The notes: generated by a model not told the origin, from the sequence alone. A stretch of 64,000 nucleotides of DNA from Amycolatopsis viridis (GCF_011758765.1 NZ_JAANOU010000001.1:2666001-2730000); one strand, 5' to 3'. Counted from the first letter of the stretch, positions 47,242 through 56,791 are shown. Translations and numbers: made by a program.

Positions 47242-48084
47242 ATGCCCGTGAGCGCGGCCTCGGTTTCCGTGTGCATCCCGGCATACCAGGCCGGGCGATA
47301 CGTCGCCGGCACCGTCCGCAGCGTCCTGTCGCAGACCTTCGAGGACTTCGAAGTCGTCGTGCTGGACAACGCCTCGAGCGACGCGACCCCGGAGATCGTG
47401 CGGGGTTTCGCGGACCCCCGGGTGCGTGTGCTCCGCAACGACCGGGTGCTGCCGCTGGCCGAGAACTGGAACCGCGCCGTCGCCGAGTCCAGGGGGCGCT
47501 ACGTGAAGCTGCTGTGCGCCGACGACCTGCTGCACCCGGACTGCCTGCGCCGCCAGTACGAGGTGCTCGCCACCGATCCGGGGATCGCGCTGGTCTGCGC
47601 GCGCCGCGACATGATCGACGAAACCGGCGCGGTGCTCGCCGCGAACAGGGGGTTGCGCGGGCTGGTGGGCCGGCACGAACCGGACGCGGTGATCCGCAAG
47701 GTCGTGCGGCACGGCGGCAACCCGCTGGGCGAACCGGGGGGCGCGCTGTTCCGCCGCGAGCAGTTCGACGCCGTCGGCGGCTGGGACCCGGGCTGGAAGT
47801 TCCCGATGGACCTCGCGCTGTGGATCCGCCTGCTGGGTCACGGGGCCTTCTACGGCCAGCCGGAGTCCCTGGCCGCGTTCCGCATCGCGCCGGGCACGTT
47901 GTCGGCGCAGGCGGGGCGGGCCGAGTACGCCGAGCAGCGGGCGCTGTCCGAGGACCTGGCGAGCGACCCGGTGTGGGGGGTGCGGCCGGTGGACCGGCTG
48001 GTCGGTTCGGCGATGGCGCCGTGGGCGCGGTTGCGGCGGGTGGCCCTGTTCCTGATGGCCCGCAGCCAGGGGGCGCGTAACTAG
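47242..48084 (+). CDS. GT2 family glycosyltransferase
   Basis: The 280-residue protein has the GT2 start VSVCIPAYQAGRYV, the nucleotide-binding VVVLDNASSDATP, and LLCADDLLHPDC in place of a DxD. The ATG at 47242 has GGAAGGGGG just upstream. It is divergent from the glycoside hydrolase across a 51-bp gap. It probably adds a sugar to the repeat unit. Confidence 0.9.
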   Translation: MPVSAASVSVCIPAYQAGRYVAGTVRSVLSQTFEDFEVVVLDNASSDATPEIVRGFADPRVRVLRNDRVLPLAENWNRAVAESRGRYVKLLCADDLLHPDCLRRQYEVLATDPGIALVCARRDMIDETGAVLAANRGLRGLVGRHEPDAVIRKVVRHGGNPLGEPGGALFRREQFDAVGGWDPGWKFPMDLALWIRLLGHGAFYGQPESLAAFRIAPGTLSAQAGRAEYAEQRALSEDLASDPVWGVRPVDRLVGSAMAPWARLRRVALFLMARSQGARN

Positions 48085-48107
48085 TCCCTCGATGGGGGGA
48101 AGGTAGT

Positions 48108-48917
48108 TTGACGCGCGTGGCGCGTCGCGTAGTCATCCTGGTCGCCTGCGTAATCCTGGTGGGTGTGGCCGTCCTCGCCGTCCGGGTGACCTCGGGCCGC
48201 TTCAGCGGCGGCGACTGGCCGACGGTGCGCACCCAGGCGCCGAGCACGGCGCTGGTCACCCCGGACCGCTCAGGCGAGGCCGCCGCCGACTACGGCTGGC
48301 GGCTCGTCGCGCAGGACGACTTCGACGGCCGCCGGGTGAACACCGCCGACTGGGAGGTCTACGCCGGGCGGAACCCGGTGTCCGGGGAGACGCTGAGCGC
48401 GGACCAGTGCGTGGTCCGCGACGGCATCCTCACCCTGGTCGGCAACGGTGACGACACCGCCGCGACCTGCGGTATCGCCTGGCGCGCCGACCGCACCTAC
48501 GGCCGGTGGGAGGTCCGTGCGCGCTTCCCGGCTCCGGCGGACCCCGACTTCAACCCGGTTCTGCTGCTGTGGCCGGAGAGCGACACCAACACCGACGGCG
48601 AGATCGACTTCGCCGAGATCTACGATCCGGCGCGGCAGTACGTGGAGAGCTTCCTGCACGGCCCGGGCAACACCGCCGCCGGGCAGACCAGGAAGTCCCC
48701 CTTCGACATAACCGGGTGGCACAACTACGCCCTCGAATGGCAGCCCGACCACGTCACCTGCTACATCGACGGCGTGGCCTGGGCGACCTACGGCAGGCCC
48801 GGGACCATCCCGGACCAGCCGATGCACCTGGTCATCCAGCAGAACCACAACCGGCACAAGGCCGCGGCCCCGATCCGCAGCACCGCGGAGATCGACTGGG
48901 TGCGTCTCTACGAGTGA
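48108..48917 (+). CDS. Secreted GH16 family glycoside hydrolase
   Basis: The 269-residue protein has an N-terminal hydrophobic anchor (VVILVACVILVGVAVLAV) and a beta-jelly-roll GH16 domain. The catalytic motif E165-I-D167-F-A-E170 is intact, and flanking pieces (YGRWEVRARFP, WHNYALEWQPDHVTCYIDG) are typical. GH16 enzymes cut or transfer beta-1,3/1,4-linked glucans and galactans. The start appears to be TTG with GGGGGAAGG four bases upstream; a GTG three codons later is an alternative. It could process the polymer made by this locus. Confidence 0.88.
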   Translation: MTRVARRVVILVACVILVGVAVLAVRVTSGRFSGGDWPTVRTQAPSTALVTPDRSGEAAADYGWRLVAQDDFDGRRVNTADWEVYAGRNPVSGETLSADQCVVRDGILTLVGNGDDTAATCGIAWRADRTYGRWEVRARFPAPADPDFNPVLLLWPESDTNTDGEIDFAEIYDPARQYVESFLHGPGNTAAGQTRKSPFDITGWHNYALEWQPDHVTCYIDGVAWATYGRPGTIPDQPMHLVIQQNHNRHKAAAPIRSTAEIDWVRLYE

Positions 48918-48938
48918 CGACCCGCACACGCGAAATAG

Positions 48939-48967
48939 TCAAGCACTCAACTATGTTGGCCGTTGAG
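48939..48967 (+). promoter_or_regulatory. MarR-type operator candidate in nitroreductase promoter
   Basis: TCAAGCACTCAACTA (48939-48953) shares GC-R-CTCAACTA with the perfect palindrome in the marR promoter. CTCAAC and GTTGAG (48946-48951, 48962-48967) form an inverted repeat 31 bp before the nitroreductase start. Confidence 0.4.
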
Positions 48968-48997
48968 CAGGCCCACAAATCGTCCAGGGGAGTACCC

Positions 48998-49615
48998 ATG
49001 ACCTCGACCGCCAGCCTCGCCGACCTCCTGCACCTGCCGCCGGACGTGCAGAACCTGTTGTTCCGCGAGGCTCGCACCGCGAACTCGTTCGCCGACGAGC
49101 CCGTCGGTGAGGAGCAGATCCAGGCGATCTACGACCTGGTGAAGTGGGCGCCGACGTCGATGAACACCCAGCCGCTGCGTGCGCTGGTCGTCCGCACCGA
49201 GGAGGGCAAGCAACGGCTGCTGCCGCACATGTCCGAGGGCAACCGCGCCAAGACTGCGAGCGCCCCGGTGACCGTGGTGCTGGCCGCCGACACCGACTTC
49301 CACGAGAAGCTGCCCCGCACGTTCCCGCACAAGCCGGGCGCGAAGGACCTCTTTTCCGGGGACGAGAGCGCCCGTGAGCGCGTGGCGCGGCTCAACGCGC
49401 TGCTGCAGGTCGGCTACTTCATCGTCGGCGTCCGCGCCGCCGGGCTGGCGGCCGGTCCGATGACCGGCTTCGACGCCGCCGGGATCGACCGCGAGTTCTT
49501 CGCCGACCGCACCTGGAAGTCCCTGGTCGTGGTCAACATCGGCAAGCCGGGCGAGAACCCGTGGTTCGACCGGCTGCCCCGGCTGGACTACGACGAGGTG
49601 ACCGACACCGTCTGA
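48998..49615 (+). CDS. Nitroreductase family protein, malonic semialdehyde reductase-like
   Basis: The 205-residue protein has the small nitroreductase fold with FMN-binding segments ([30 protein letters not shown]) and the GGRAA-like C-terminal part typical of the RutE/HadB group, which reduces malonic semialdehyde or similar compounds. AGGGGAG precedes the ATG. A MarR-type operator candidate in its promoter suggests redox or aromatic-compound control together with the YceI/MarR pair 4 kb away. Confidence 0.88.
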   Translation: MTSTASLADLLHLPPDVQNLLFREARTANSFADEPVGEEQIQAIYDLVKWAPTSMNTQPLRALVVRTEEGKQRLLPHMSEGNRAKTASAPVTVVLAADTDFHEKLPRTFPHKPGAKDLFSGDESARERVARLNALLQVGYFIVGVRAAGLAAGPMTGFDAAGIDREFFADRTWKSLVVVNIGKPGENPWFDRLPRLDYDEVTDTV

Positions 49616-49649
49616 AGTCCCTCGCGCGAAGCGGCAGGCGGGCGGCGGA

Positions 49650-49655
49650 TAGCAT
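49650..49655 (+). promoter_or_regulatory. Probable -10 box of thrS
   Basis: TAGCAT lies 35 bp before the GTG start of thrS. A -35 box is not clear. No T-box leader is seen in the 74-bp gap. Confidence 0.35.
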
Positions 49656-49689
49656 CGGTGGGACATCACTTCGTTCGAAGGAGCCCATC

Positions 49690-51726
49690 GTGAACCAGCC
49701 GTCGTCCGCCGCAGCCGCACCCGCCGTCAGCGTGGTGGTGCCGGCCGGGACCACGGCCGGCGCCGCGATCCGCGAGGCGGGGCTGCCGACGAAGGGGCCG
49801 GAGGCCATCGTCGTCGTCCGCGACGCCGACGGGCGCCTGCGTGACCTGGCGTGGGCGCCGGAGTCGGACGCCACGGTCGAGCCCGTCGCGGCCGGCACCG
49901 AGGACGGCCGCAGCGTCATCCGGCACTCCGCGGCCCACGTGCTCGCCCAGGCCGTGCAGCAGCAGTTCCCGGAGGCCAAGCTCGGCATCGGCCCGCCGAT
50001 CAAGGACGGCTTCTACTACGACTTCCTGGTCGACAAGCCGTTCACCCCGGAGGACCTGCAGGCGCTGGAGAAGCGCATGAAGCAGATCATCAAGGGTGCG
50101 CAGCAGTTCTCCCGCCGCCGGTTCGACTCCGTCGAGCAGGCGCGGGAGGAACTCGCGGACGAGCCGTTCAAGCTCGAGTTGATCGACCTGAAGTCCGATC
50201 TGGACACAGTGGACACCGCCGAGGTGATGGAGGTCGGCGGCGGTGAGCTGACCATCTACGACAACCTGGACCCGCGCACCAAGGAGCGCGTGTGGAGCGA
50301 CCTGTGCCGCGGCCCGCACGTGCCCACCACCAAGTTCATCCCGGCCTTCACGCTGACCCGGGTCGCCGCCGCCTACTGGCGTGGCAACGAGAAGAACCCG
50401 CAGTTGCAGCGCATCTACGGCACCGCGTGGGAGTCGGCCGAGGCGCAGGAAGCCTACCTGGAACGGCTGGCCGAGGCGGAGCGGCGCGACCACCGCCGGA
50501 TCGGCGCGGAGCTGGACCTGTTCTCCTTCCCCGAGGAGATCGGCTCGGGCCTGCCGGTCTTCCACCCCAAGGGCGGCATCATCCGGCGCGAGCTGGAGAA
50601 CTACTCGCGCCGGCGGCACGAGGAGTCCGGCTACGAGTTCGTGAACACCCCGCACATCACCAAGAGCGGGCTGTTCTACACCTCGGGCCACCTGCCCTAC
50701 TACGCGGACACGATGTTCCCGCCGCTGCCCCTGGAGGGCGAGGAGTACTACCTCAAGGCGATGAACTGCCCGATGCACCACCTGATCTTCCGCTCGCGCG
50801 GGCGGTCCTACCGGGAGCTGCCGCTGCGGCTGTTCGAGTTCGGGACGGTGTACCGGTACGAGAAGTCCGGCGTGGTGCACGGCCTGACCCGGGTGCGCGG
50901 GCTGACCATGGACGACTCGCACATCTACTGCACGCCGGAACAGATGCCGGGCGAGCTGCGGTCGCTGCTGCGGTTCGTGCTGGACCTGCTGGCCGACTAC
51001 GGCCTGTCCGACTTCTACCTCGAGCTGTCCACCCGCGGCGACTCGGACAAGTTCATCGGCTCCGACGAGGAGTGGGAGGAGGCCACCGAGACGCTGCGGC
51101 AGGCCGCGATCGAGTCCGGGCTCGAACTGGTGCCGGACCCGGGCGGGGCGGCCTTCTACGGCCCGAAGATCTCGGTGCAGGCCAAGGACGCGATCGGCCG
51201 GTCCTGGCAGATGTCGACCATTCAGCTGGACTTCAACCACCCCAAGCGGTTCGAGCTCACCTACACGGCCGCGGACGGCAGCCGCCGGCAGCCGGTGGTC
51301 ATCCACCGCGCGTTGTTCGGGTCGATCGAGCGGTTCTTCGGCGTGCTCACCGAGCACTACGCCGGCGCGTTCCCGGCCTGGCTGGCCCCGGTGCAGGTGG
51401 TCGGCATCCCGATCGCCGACGAGCACGTGGAGCACCTGCAGGGTGTGGCGAAGGCCTTGCGCGCCAAGGGGATCCGCGTCGAGGTGGACAGCAGCGACGA
51501 CCGGATGCAGAAGAAGATCCGCACGCACACCACGCAGAAGGTGCCGTTCATGGTGCTGGCGGGCGGCAAGGACGTCGAGGCCGGTGCGGTCTCGTTCCGG
51601 TTCCGTGACGGCAGCCAGATCAACGGTGTGCCGGTGGCGGACGCGGTGGAGGCTGTCGCCGGCTGGGTCGCGCGGAGGGAGAACAGCTCGCCGACCGCGG
51701 AGGCGTTGCAGGCGGTACTGCCTTGA
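49690..51726 (+). CDS. thrS: Threonyl-tRNA synthetase
   Basis: ThrRS joins threonine to its tRNA and edits mischarged serine. The 678-residue protein has a divergent TGS-like N-terminus, the editing domain starting with [11 protein letters not shown], and the class II catalytic core with [13 protein letters not shown] (zinc Cys and His), the motif 2 region [16 protein letters not shown], and motif 3 [12 protein letters not shown]. The anticodon domain follows ([10 protein letters not shown]). GAAGGAG is six bases before the GTG. Its TGA overlaps the TTG start of the HIT gene. Confidence 0.97.
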   Translation: MNQPSSAAAAPAVSVVVPAGTTAGAAIREAGLPTKGPEAIVVVRDADGRLRDLAWAPESDATVEPVAAGTEDGRSVIRHSAAHVLAQAVQQQFPEAKLGIGPPIKDGFYYDFLVDKPFTPEDLQALEKRMKQIIKGAQQFSRRRFDSVEQAREELADEPFKLELIDLKSDLDTVDTAEVMEVGGGELTIYDNLDPRTKERVWSDLCRGPHVPTTKFIPAFTLTRVAAAYWRGNEKNPQLQRIYGTAWESAEAQEAYLERLAEAERRDHRRIGAELDLFSFPEEIGSGLPVFHPKGGIIRRELENYSRRRHEESGYEFVNTPHITKSGLFYTSGHLPYYADTMFPPLPLEGEEYYLKAMNCPMHHLIFRSRGRSYRELPLRLFEFGTVYRYEKSGVVHGLTRVRGLTMDDSHIYCTPEQMPGELRSLLRFVLDLLADYGLSDFYLELSTRGDSDKFIGSDEEWEEATETLRQAAIESGLELVPDPGGAAFYGPKISVQAKDAIGRSWQMSTIQLDFNHPKRFELTYTAADGSRRQPVVIHRALFGSIERFFGVLTEHYAGAFPAWLAPVQVVGIPIADEHVEHLQGVAKALRAKGIRVEVDSSDDRMQKKIRTHTTQKVPFMVLAGGKDVEAGAVSFRFRDGSQINGVPVADAVEAVAGWVARRENSSPTAEALQAVLP

Positions 51727-52271
51727 CCGAGCCGGAGCTGGTGGAGCAGGACGGGGCCGGGGTCCCGGACGCGTTGCAGCGGCTGTGGACCCCGCACCGG
51801 CTGGCCTACGTGCAGGGCCAGGACAAGCCGGCGGGTGACGAGCCCGAGGGGTGCCCGTTCTGCCGCCTGCTCGGCCTGGACGACGCCGACGCGCTGATCC
51901 TGGCGCGCGGCGAGCACGTCTGGGCGGTGCTGAACCTCTACCCGTACAACCCGGGGCACCTGATGGTCCTGCCGTACCGGCACGTGGCCGACTACCCGGA
52001 CCTGACCGCGGACGAGACGCGTGAGCTGGCGGAGTTCACCCAGCACGCGATGAAGGTGGTGCGGTCGGTGTCCGGGGCGCACGGGTTCAACATCGGCATG
52101 AACCAGGGCGTCATCGCGGGTGCGGGGATCGCCGCGCACCTGCACCAGCACCTGGTCCCGCGCTGGGGTGGCGACGCGAACTTCATGCCGGTGATCGGGC
52201 AGACGAAGGTGCTGCCGCAGCTGCTCGGCGAAACCCGCGAGCTGCTGTCCGCGGCGTGGCGCCGGGTCTAG
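51723..52271 (+). CDS. HIT family hydrolase
   Basis: The 182-residue protein carries the histidine-triad motif [10 protein letters not shown] and a zinc pair CPFC near residue 45, the arrangement of actinobacterial AP4A phosphorylase/hydrolase-like HIT proteins. It likely splits dinucleoside polyphosphates or adenylated compounds. The TTG start overlaps the thrS stop, and the pair thrS-HIT-pgsA is widely conserved in actinobacteria. Here YceI and MarR genes are inserted before pgsA. Confidence 0.92.
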   Translation: MTEPELVEQDGAGVPDALQRLWTPHRLAYVQGQDKPAGDEPEGCPFCRLLGLDDADALILARGEHVWAVLNLYPYNPGHLMVLPYRHVADYPDLTADETRELAEFTQHAMKVVRSVSGAHGFNIGMNQGVIAGAGIAAHLHQHLVPRWGGDANFMPVIGQTKVLPQLLGETRELLSAAWRRV

Positions 52272-52280
52272 CGAAGCGGG

Positions 52281-52312
52281 ACGGGCCCGGACGCCGTGGC
52301 GTCCGGGCCCGT
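52281..52312 (+). terminator. Bidirectional terminator between HIT and YceI genes
   Basis: ACGGGCCCGGACGCC and its complement form a 15-bp stem with a 2-base gap (GT). It lies 9 bp after the HIT stop and 16 bp after the YceI stop, so it can serve both. Confidence 0.8.
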
Positions 52313-52328
52313 GTCCGGTGGGTGGTCC

Positions 52329-52877
52329 TCAGCTCTGCAGGAGGGCCTCGATGTTCAGCTCGATCCGGACCTTGTCGCTCACCACGGCGCCCGGCACGTT
52401 CGCGCCGACACCGAAGTCGGTGCGCTTGATCTCGGTGGTGGCGGAGATGCCGAACACCTTGCTGCCCTCGGCCAGGCCGTCGGCGAAGCCGCCGACCTCG
52501 GCGTTCAGCGTGACCGGCTTGGTGACCCCGTGCAGGGTCAGCTCACCGTCGATGAAGTACTCGCCGTCCTCCGCCCGGACCCCGGTGGAGACGAAGGTCA
52601 GCGTGGGGAACTGCTCGACATCGAGGAAGTCGGCGTTCTTGACGTGGGCGTCGCGGTCGGCGTTGTTGGTGTCGATGCTGGCGGCCTGGATGGTGGCGGT
52701 CACCTTCGAGTCGGTCAGGTTCGCGCCCGTCACGATCTCGCCTTCGACGGAGTCGAACCGGCCGCGGACCTTGGACACGCCCAGGTGGCGCACGACGAAG
52801 TCGACGTCGGAGTGCACCGAGTCGATGGTCCAGGTGCCCGCGATGTAGCCGGGGATCTCGGTGGTCGAAGCAGTCAT
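52329..52877 (-). CDS. YceI family protein
   Basis: YceI proteins form a lipocalin-like beta-barrel that binds isoprenoid-type lipids. The 182-residue protein has the typical TWTIDSVHSDVDFVVRHLGV opening, DFLDVEQFPTLTF and DGELTLHGVTKPV. It has no signal peptide, so it is probably cytoplasmic, as in many actinobacteria. GAGGAGAG precedes the ATG. It is divergent from a MarR gene and has two operator-like palindromes upstream. Confidence 0.93.
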   Translation of the reverse strand: MTASTTEIPGYIAGTWTIDSVHSDVDFVVRHLGVSKVRGRFDSVEGEIVTGANLTDSKVTATIQAASIDTNNADRDAHVKNADFLDVEQFPTLTFVSTGVRAEDGEYFIDGELTLHGVTKPVTLNAEVGGFADGLAEGSKVFGISATTEIKRTDFGVGANVPGAVVSDKVRIELNIEALLQS

Positions 52878-52910
52878 GGGTCGTCTCTCCTCGGGGAAGC
52901 GGGGGTCTGG

Positions 52911-52955
52911 TTGAGCCCTCAACCAGACCGTAGCGGAAAAAGATTGAGCGCTCAA
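52911..52955 (+). promoter_or_regulatory. Paired MarR operators between yceI and marR
   Basis: TTGAGCCCTCAA (52911-52922) and TTGAGCGCTCAA (52944-52955) share the form TTGAG-N2-CTCAA. Their starts are 33 bp apart, about three helical turns, so bound dimers would lie on one DNA face. Confidence 0.7.
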
Positions 52956-52975
52956 CTAGGGGTAGGATGTGTGAC

Positions 52976-53482
52976 ATGTCCGAACCGCGATGGCTCAGCG
53001 CAGAGGAGCAGCGCGTGTGGCGCGAGTTCTCGATCGCCGTCACGATGCTGCGTGGCCACGTGGAAACCCAGCTCCAGCGCGACGCCGGCATGCCGCACAC
53101 CTACTACGAGGTGCTCGTCGTGCTGTCCGAGGCGCCCGGGCGCACCCTGCGCATGAGCGAGCTCGCCGAGAAGTGCCATTCCTCACGCAGCCGCCTCTCG
53201 CACGCGGTCGCCCGGCTGGAGGCCAACGGCTGGGTGCGCCGCGACAGCTGCGGCACCGACAAGCGCGGCTCCTTCGCCCGGCTGACCGATCGCGGCTTCG
53301 CCGCGCTGCAAGCCGCGGCCCCCGGACACGTGGAGGCGGTCCGTGAGGCGTTGTTCGATGCGCTCACGTCCGACCAGGTCCGCGCGCTGGGCGAGATAGC
53401 CGAGGCGATCCAGCACAAGCTCACGCCGCGGTGCGCCGCGGCCATGGCCGCCCTGGAGGAGCCGCTGGACGAGCGGGTCTGA
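52976..53482 (+). CDS. MarR family transcriptional regulator
   Basis: The 168-residue protein has the MarR winged helix (TYYEVLVVLSEAPGRTLRMS, ELAEKCHSSRSRLSHAVARL) with the wing RRDSCGTDKRGSFARLT. A Cys in the recognition region and one in the wing could sense oxidants. The ATG at 52976 has GGTAGG nine bases upstream; an earlier in-frame ATG at 52967 sits too close to it. It likely binds the two TTGAG-N2-CTCAA sites and controls yceI, itself and perhaps the nitroreductase gene. Confidence 0.9.
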   Translation: MSEPRWLSAEEQRVWREFSIAVTMLRGHVETQLQRDAGMPHTYYEVLVVLSEAPGRTLRMSELAEKCHSSRSRLSHAVARLEANGWVRRDSCGTDKRGSFARLTDRGFAALQAAAPGHVEAVREALFDALTSDQVRALGEIAEAIQHKLTPRCAAAMAALEEPLDERV

Positions 53483-53629
53483 TCTCCCGCGGCGGCGGGT
53501 TGGGCGCGCCGCGTCACCGGATCGTCGTAGCGGGTGGATAGGCTGCGTCCAGCACACCCGACCCCGCAGCCCCAGGTGAACGCCGAGAACGATGGACATG
53601 CCCGCCGAAACCGCCATCCCGACGATCCG

Positions 53630-54238
53630 ATGCTGAACATCTTCGCGCGAGCGTCCGTCTCGCGAGCCCTGGACCCGCTCGGTCACGCGCTGGTGCGGGC
53701 CGGCCTGACCCCGAACGCGATGACCGCCATCGGCACGGCCGGGGCGATCGTGTCCGCCCTGGTGTTCTTCCCGAACGGGATGCTGCTGGCCGGCACGTTC
53801 ACCGTGTGGGGTTTCGCGATGCTCGACCTGCTCGACGGCGCGATGGCCCGCGCCCGCGGGTACGGCACCCCGTTCGGCGCAACTCTCGACGCGACCTGCG
53901 ACCGGCTCGCCGACGGCGCGTTGTTCAGCGGCATCGCCTGGTGGTGCTTCGCGGTCGAGCACAACCTGCGCGCGGCCGCTGCGTGCCTCATCTGCCTGGT
54001 GCTGGCCCAGGTCATCTCCTACATCAAGGCCCGCGCCGAGGCCGAGGGCCTCGCCGCCGACGGCGGGCTGGTCGAGCGCGCCGAGCGGCTGATCATCGCG
54101 CTCGTCGGCACCGGGCTGGAAGGGTTCGGCGTGCCGTTCGCGGTCGAGGGCACGCTGTGGCTGCTCGCGGCCGGCTCGATCGTCACCACGGTCCAGCGGA
54201 TGCTGGCCGTGGCCGCCTCCGCACGGGAGGCGGGCTGA
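53630..54238 (+). CDS. pgsA: Phosphatidylinositol phosphate synthase
   Basis: This CDP-alcohol phosphatidyltransferase makes phosphatidylinositol phosphate from CDP-diacylglycerol and inositol phosphate, the root of PIM and lipomannan lipids. The 202-residue membrane protein has the family motif, DG-x2-AR-x8-G-x3-D-x3-D, in LLDGAMARARGYGTPFGATL followed by DATCDRLAD. About six membrane helices are seen. The ATG at 53630 aligns with the mycobacterial PgsA1 start. Its stop overlaps the next ATG, starting the operon pgsA-acyltransferase-pimA. Confidence 0.93.
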   Translation: MLNIFARASVSRALDPLGHALVRAGLTPNAMTAIGTAGAIVSALVFFPNGMLLAGTFTVWGFAMLDLLDGAMARARGYGTPFGATLDATCDRLADGALFSGIAWWCFAVEHNLRAAAACLICLVLAQVISYIKARAEAEGLAADGGLVERAERLIIALVGTGLEGFGVPFAVEGTLWLLAAGSIVTTVQRMLAVAASAREAG

Positions 54239-55155
54239 TGGGCCGGTTCGGCGAGCGGATGGCGGACCTGGGGTACGCCGCGGGCTGGACCGTGGTGAGC
54301 CGGTTGCCGGTCCCGGTGGCCCGGTCCGGGTTCGCGCTGGCCGCCGATTTCGCCGCGTGGCGCAAGGGCCCCGGGGTGCGGCAGCTGCGCCGCAACCTGG
54401 CTCGCGTGGTGCCGCAGGCCGGCGAGACCGAGCTCGACGAGCTGACCCGCCAGGCCGTGCGCTCCTACGCCCGCTACTGGCACGAGGCGTTCCGGCTGCC
54501 CAGCCTGGATCCCGCGCGGATCCGGTCGCGGGTCGAGGCGACGATCAGCGGCGTGGAGAACCTCGACGCCGCGCTCGCCGAAGGCAACGGTGCGGTGGTC
54601 GCGCTGCCGCACAGCGGGAACTGGGACGTGCCGGGCATCTGGGCGGTCGGCCGGTACGGCCCGTTCACCACCGTGGTCGAGCGCCTCAAGCCGGAGTCGC
54701 TGTTCCAGCGGTTCGTGGCCTACCGCGAGTCCCTGGGCTTCGAGATCCTCTCCGCCGACGGCGGCACCGGCTCGTTCCGGTTGCTGCTGCAGCGGTTGCG
54801 GGAGAACCGGGTGGTCTGCCTGATCGCCGACCGGGACCTCTCCGGCGGCGGCGTGCCCGTGTCGTTCTTCGGCGAGAAGACGAGCATGCCGGCCGGCCCG
54901 GCGCGGCTGGCCGCGAGCACCGGCGCCGCGCTGCTGCCGGTGGGCAGCTGGTTCACCGAGGACGGCTGGGGCATCCGGATCCACCCGCGGATCCGCGTCA
55001 CGCACCGCACCGAGGTGCCCGCCGCGACCCAGGCGCTGGCCGACATCTTCGCCGGCGACATCGCGGCCCACCCCGCGGACTGGCACATGATGCAGAAGCT
55101 GTGGACCGCCGACGCCGGGGAGGACGGCGTTCCGGCGCGGGAGGAAGCGGCGTGA
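54238..55155 (+). CDS. patA: Phosphatidylinositol mannoside acyltransferase
   Basis: This LpxL/HtrB-type enzyme acylates mannose of PIM lipids at the inner face of the membrane. The 305-residue protein has the catalytic H-x4-D motif in ALPHSGNWD, and GGVPVSFFGEKTSMPAGPAR typical of the family. It lies between pgsA and pimA with one-base and four-base overlaps, the same order as in mycobacteria (pgsA, patA, pimA). Confidence 0.92.
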   Translation: MGRFGERMADLGYAAGWTVVSRLPVPVARSGFALAADFAAWRKGPGVRQLRRNLARVVPQAGETELDELTRQAVRSYARYWHEAFRLPSLDPARIRSRVEATISGVENLDAALAEGNGAVVALPHSGNWDVPGIWAVGRYGPFTTVVERLKPESLFQRFVAYRESLGFEILSADGGTGSFRLLLQRLRENRVVCLIADRDLSGGGVPVSFFGEKTSMPAGPARLAASTGAALLPVGSWFTEDGWGIRIHPRIRVTHRTEVPAATQALADIFAGDIAAHPADWHMMQKLWTADAGEDGVPAREEAA

Positions 55156-56291
55156 AGGTCGGGATCGTCTGCCCGTACTCCTTCGACGTCCCCGGCGGCG
55201 TCCAAGGGCACGTCACGGACCTGGCGCGCGCGCTGCTGGCGCGCGGGCACCAGGTGTCGGTGCTGGCACCCGCCGACGACGACGCAGACCTGCCGGACTT
55301 CGTGCAGCCCGCGGGCAAGGCGCTCGGCATCCCCTACAACGGCTCGGTGGCGCGGCTCCAGTTCGGGCCGGTCTCCTACGCCCGGGTGCGGCGCTGGCTG
55401 CGGGAGGGTGCGTTCGACGTGCTGCACCTGCACGAGCCCGCCGCGCCCAGCCTGTCGCTGCTCGCGCTGACGGTCGCCGACGGGCCGATCGTCGCCACGT
55501 TCCACACCTCCACGCCGCGCTCGCGGACGCTGTCGGCGTTCCAGCCGGTGCTGCGCCCGCTGCTGGAGAAGATCACCGCGCGGATCGCGGTGTCGGCGCT
55601 GGCGCGGCGCGTGCAGGTCGAGCACGCCGGCGGGGACGCGGTGGAGATCCCGAACGGCGTGGACGTCGAGTTCTTCTCGCGCGCGCGACCGCTGGACGGC
55701 TATCCGCGGGCCGGCGGCACGATCGGGTTCGTCGGCCGGTTCACCGAGCCGCGCAAGGGCATGGACGTCCTGCTCGACGCCGCCCGCCGCCTGCTGCCGG
55801 AGTTCGGGGACCTGCGGCTGCTCGTCGTCGGGCGCGGCGAGCCCGAGGTGCTGCACCGGATGGCCGGACCGGAACTCGCCCCGCACCTGGAGCTGCTCGG
55901 TCAGGTCGACGACGCCACCAAGGCTCGGGCGCTGCGCAGCGTGGACGTCTACTGCGCGCCGAACACCGGCGGCGAGAGCTTCGGCATGATCCTCACCGAG
56001 GCGATGGCCGCCGGCACCGCTGTCGCGGCCAGCAACCTCGACTCGTTCCGCCGGGTGCTCGACGACGGCCGGGCGGGCGCGTTGTTCCCGACCGGGGACG
56101 GCGCGGCGCTCGCCGCGTGCCTGCGCGAGCTGCTCGGCGATCCGGCGCGGCGGACGTCGCTCGCGGCGGCGGCGGGGGAGCGGGTGGCGATCTTCGACTG
56201 GCCGGTCGTGGTGACGCAGGTGCTGCGGGTGTACGAGACCGCGATCGCCGCCGATCCGCGCCGGGTCAGTGCGCGGGAGGCGCCGCTGTGA
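55152..56291 (+). CDS. pimA: Phosphatidylinositol mannosyltransferase
   Basis: PimA adds the first mannose from GDP-mannose to phosphatidylinositol. The 379-residue GT4 enzyme starts VKVGIVCPYSFDVPGGVQGH with the GGVQ loop. It has LHLHEPAAPSLS, FHTSTPRSR, IGFVGRFTEPRKGMDVLLDA, and the donor-site motif CAPNTGGESFGMILTEAMA. The GTG overlaps the patA stop. Its stop overlaps the start of the LemA-like gene. Confidence 0.94.
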   Translation: MKVGIVCPYSFDVPGGVQGHVTDLARALLARGHQVSVLAPADDDADLPDFVQPAGKALGIPYNGSVARLQFGPVSYARVRRWLREGAFDVLHLHEPAAPSLSLLALTVADGPIVATFHTSTPRSRTLSAFQPVLRPLLEKITARIAVSALARRVQVEHAGGDAVEIPNGVDVEFFSRARPLDGYPRAGGTIGFVGRFTEPRKGMDVLLDAARRLLPEFGDLRLLVVGRGEPEVLHRMAGPELAPHLELLGQVDDATKARALRSVDVYCAPNTGGESFGMILTEAMAAGTAVAASNLDSFRRVLDDGRAGALFPTGDGAALAACLRELLGDPARRTSLAAAAGERVAIFDWPVVVTQVLRVYETAIAADPRRVSAREAPL

Positions 56292-56782
56292 ACGTCTTCG
56301 TGCTGGTCGTCACGATCGTCGCGGCGGTGGTCGTGCTCGGCGGCCTGTTCCTCGTCGCCACCGCGAACCGGCTGGACCGCCTGCACGTCCGGCTCGATGC
56401 GGGGTGGGCGGCGCTGGACGCGGCGCTCGCCCGGCGGGCGGTGGTGGCGCGGGCGGTGGCCGCGGTCGACGGGGCCGCACCGGGCCTGCGGGAGGCGGCC
56501 GACCTCGCGGAGAAGGCCCCCCGCGCGGAACGGGAGGTTGCGGAGAACGAGCTCACGCGCCTGCTCGCGACGATCGACCGCACGCGGCTGCCCGCCCAGC
56601 TGGCCGGGGAACTCACCGACGCCGAGCACCGCGTGGTCATCGCGCGCCGCGTGCACAACGACGCGGTGCGGGACACGCTGGCGCTGCGCCGGCGGCGGAA
56701 GGTGCGGTACTTCAAGCTCGCCGGCACCGCGCCGCGGCCGGAGTACTTCGAGATCGCCGAACCGCCGCTGCCCGGCGCCTAG
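56288..56782 (+). CDS. LemA-like membrane protein
   Basis: The 164-residue protein has one N-terminal membrane helix (VFVLVVTIVAAVVVLGGLFLV) followed by a helical region (NRLDRLHVRLDAGWAALDAALARR is its start, in part) and an NDAVRDTL segment, as in LemA-type proteins. The function is unknown in the family. It is the fourth gene of the inositol-lipid operon and overlaps pimA. Confidence 0.72.
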   Translation: MNVFVLVVTIVAAVVVLGGLFLVATANRLDRLHVRLDAGWAALDAALARRAVVARAVAAVDGAAPGLREAADLAEKAPRAEREVAENELTRLLATIDRTRLPAQLAGELTDAEHRVVIARRVHNDAVRDTLALRRRRKVRYFKLAGTAPRPEYFEIAEPPLPGA

Positions 56783-56791
56783 GATCGGGGC

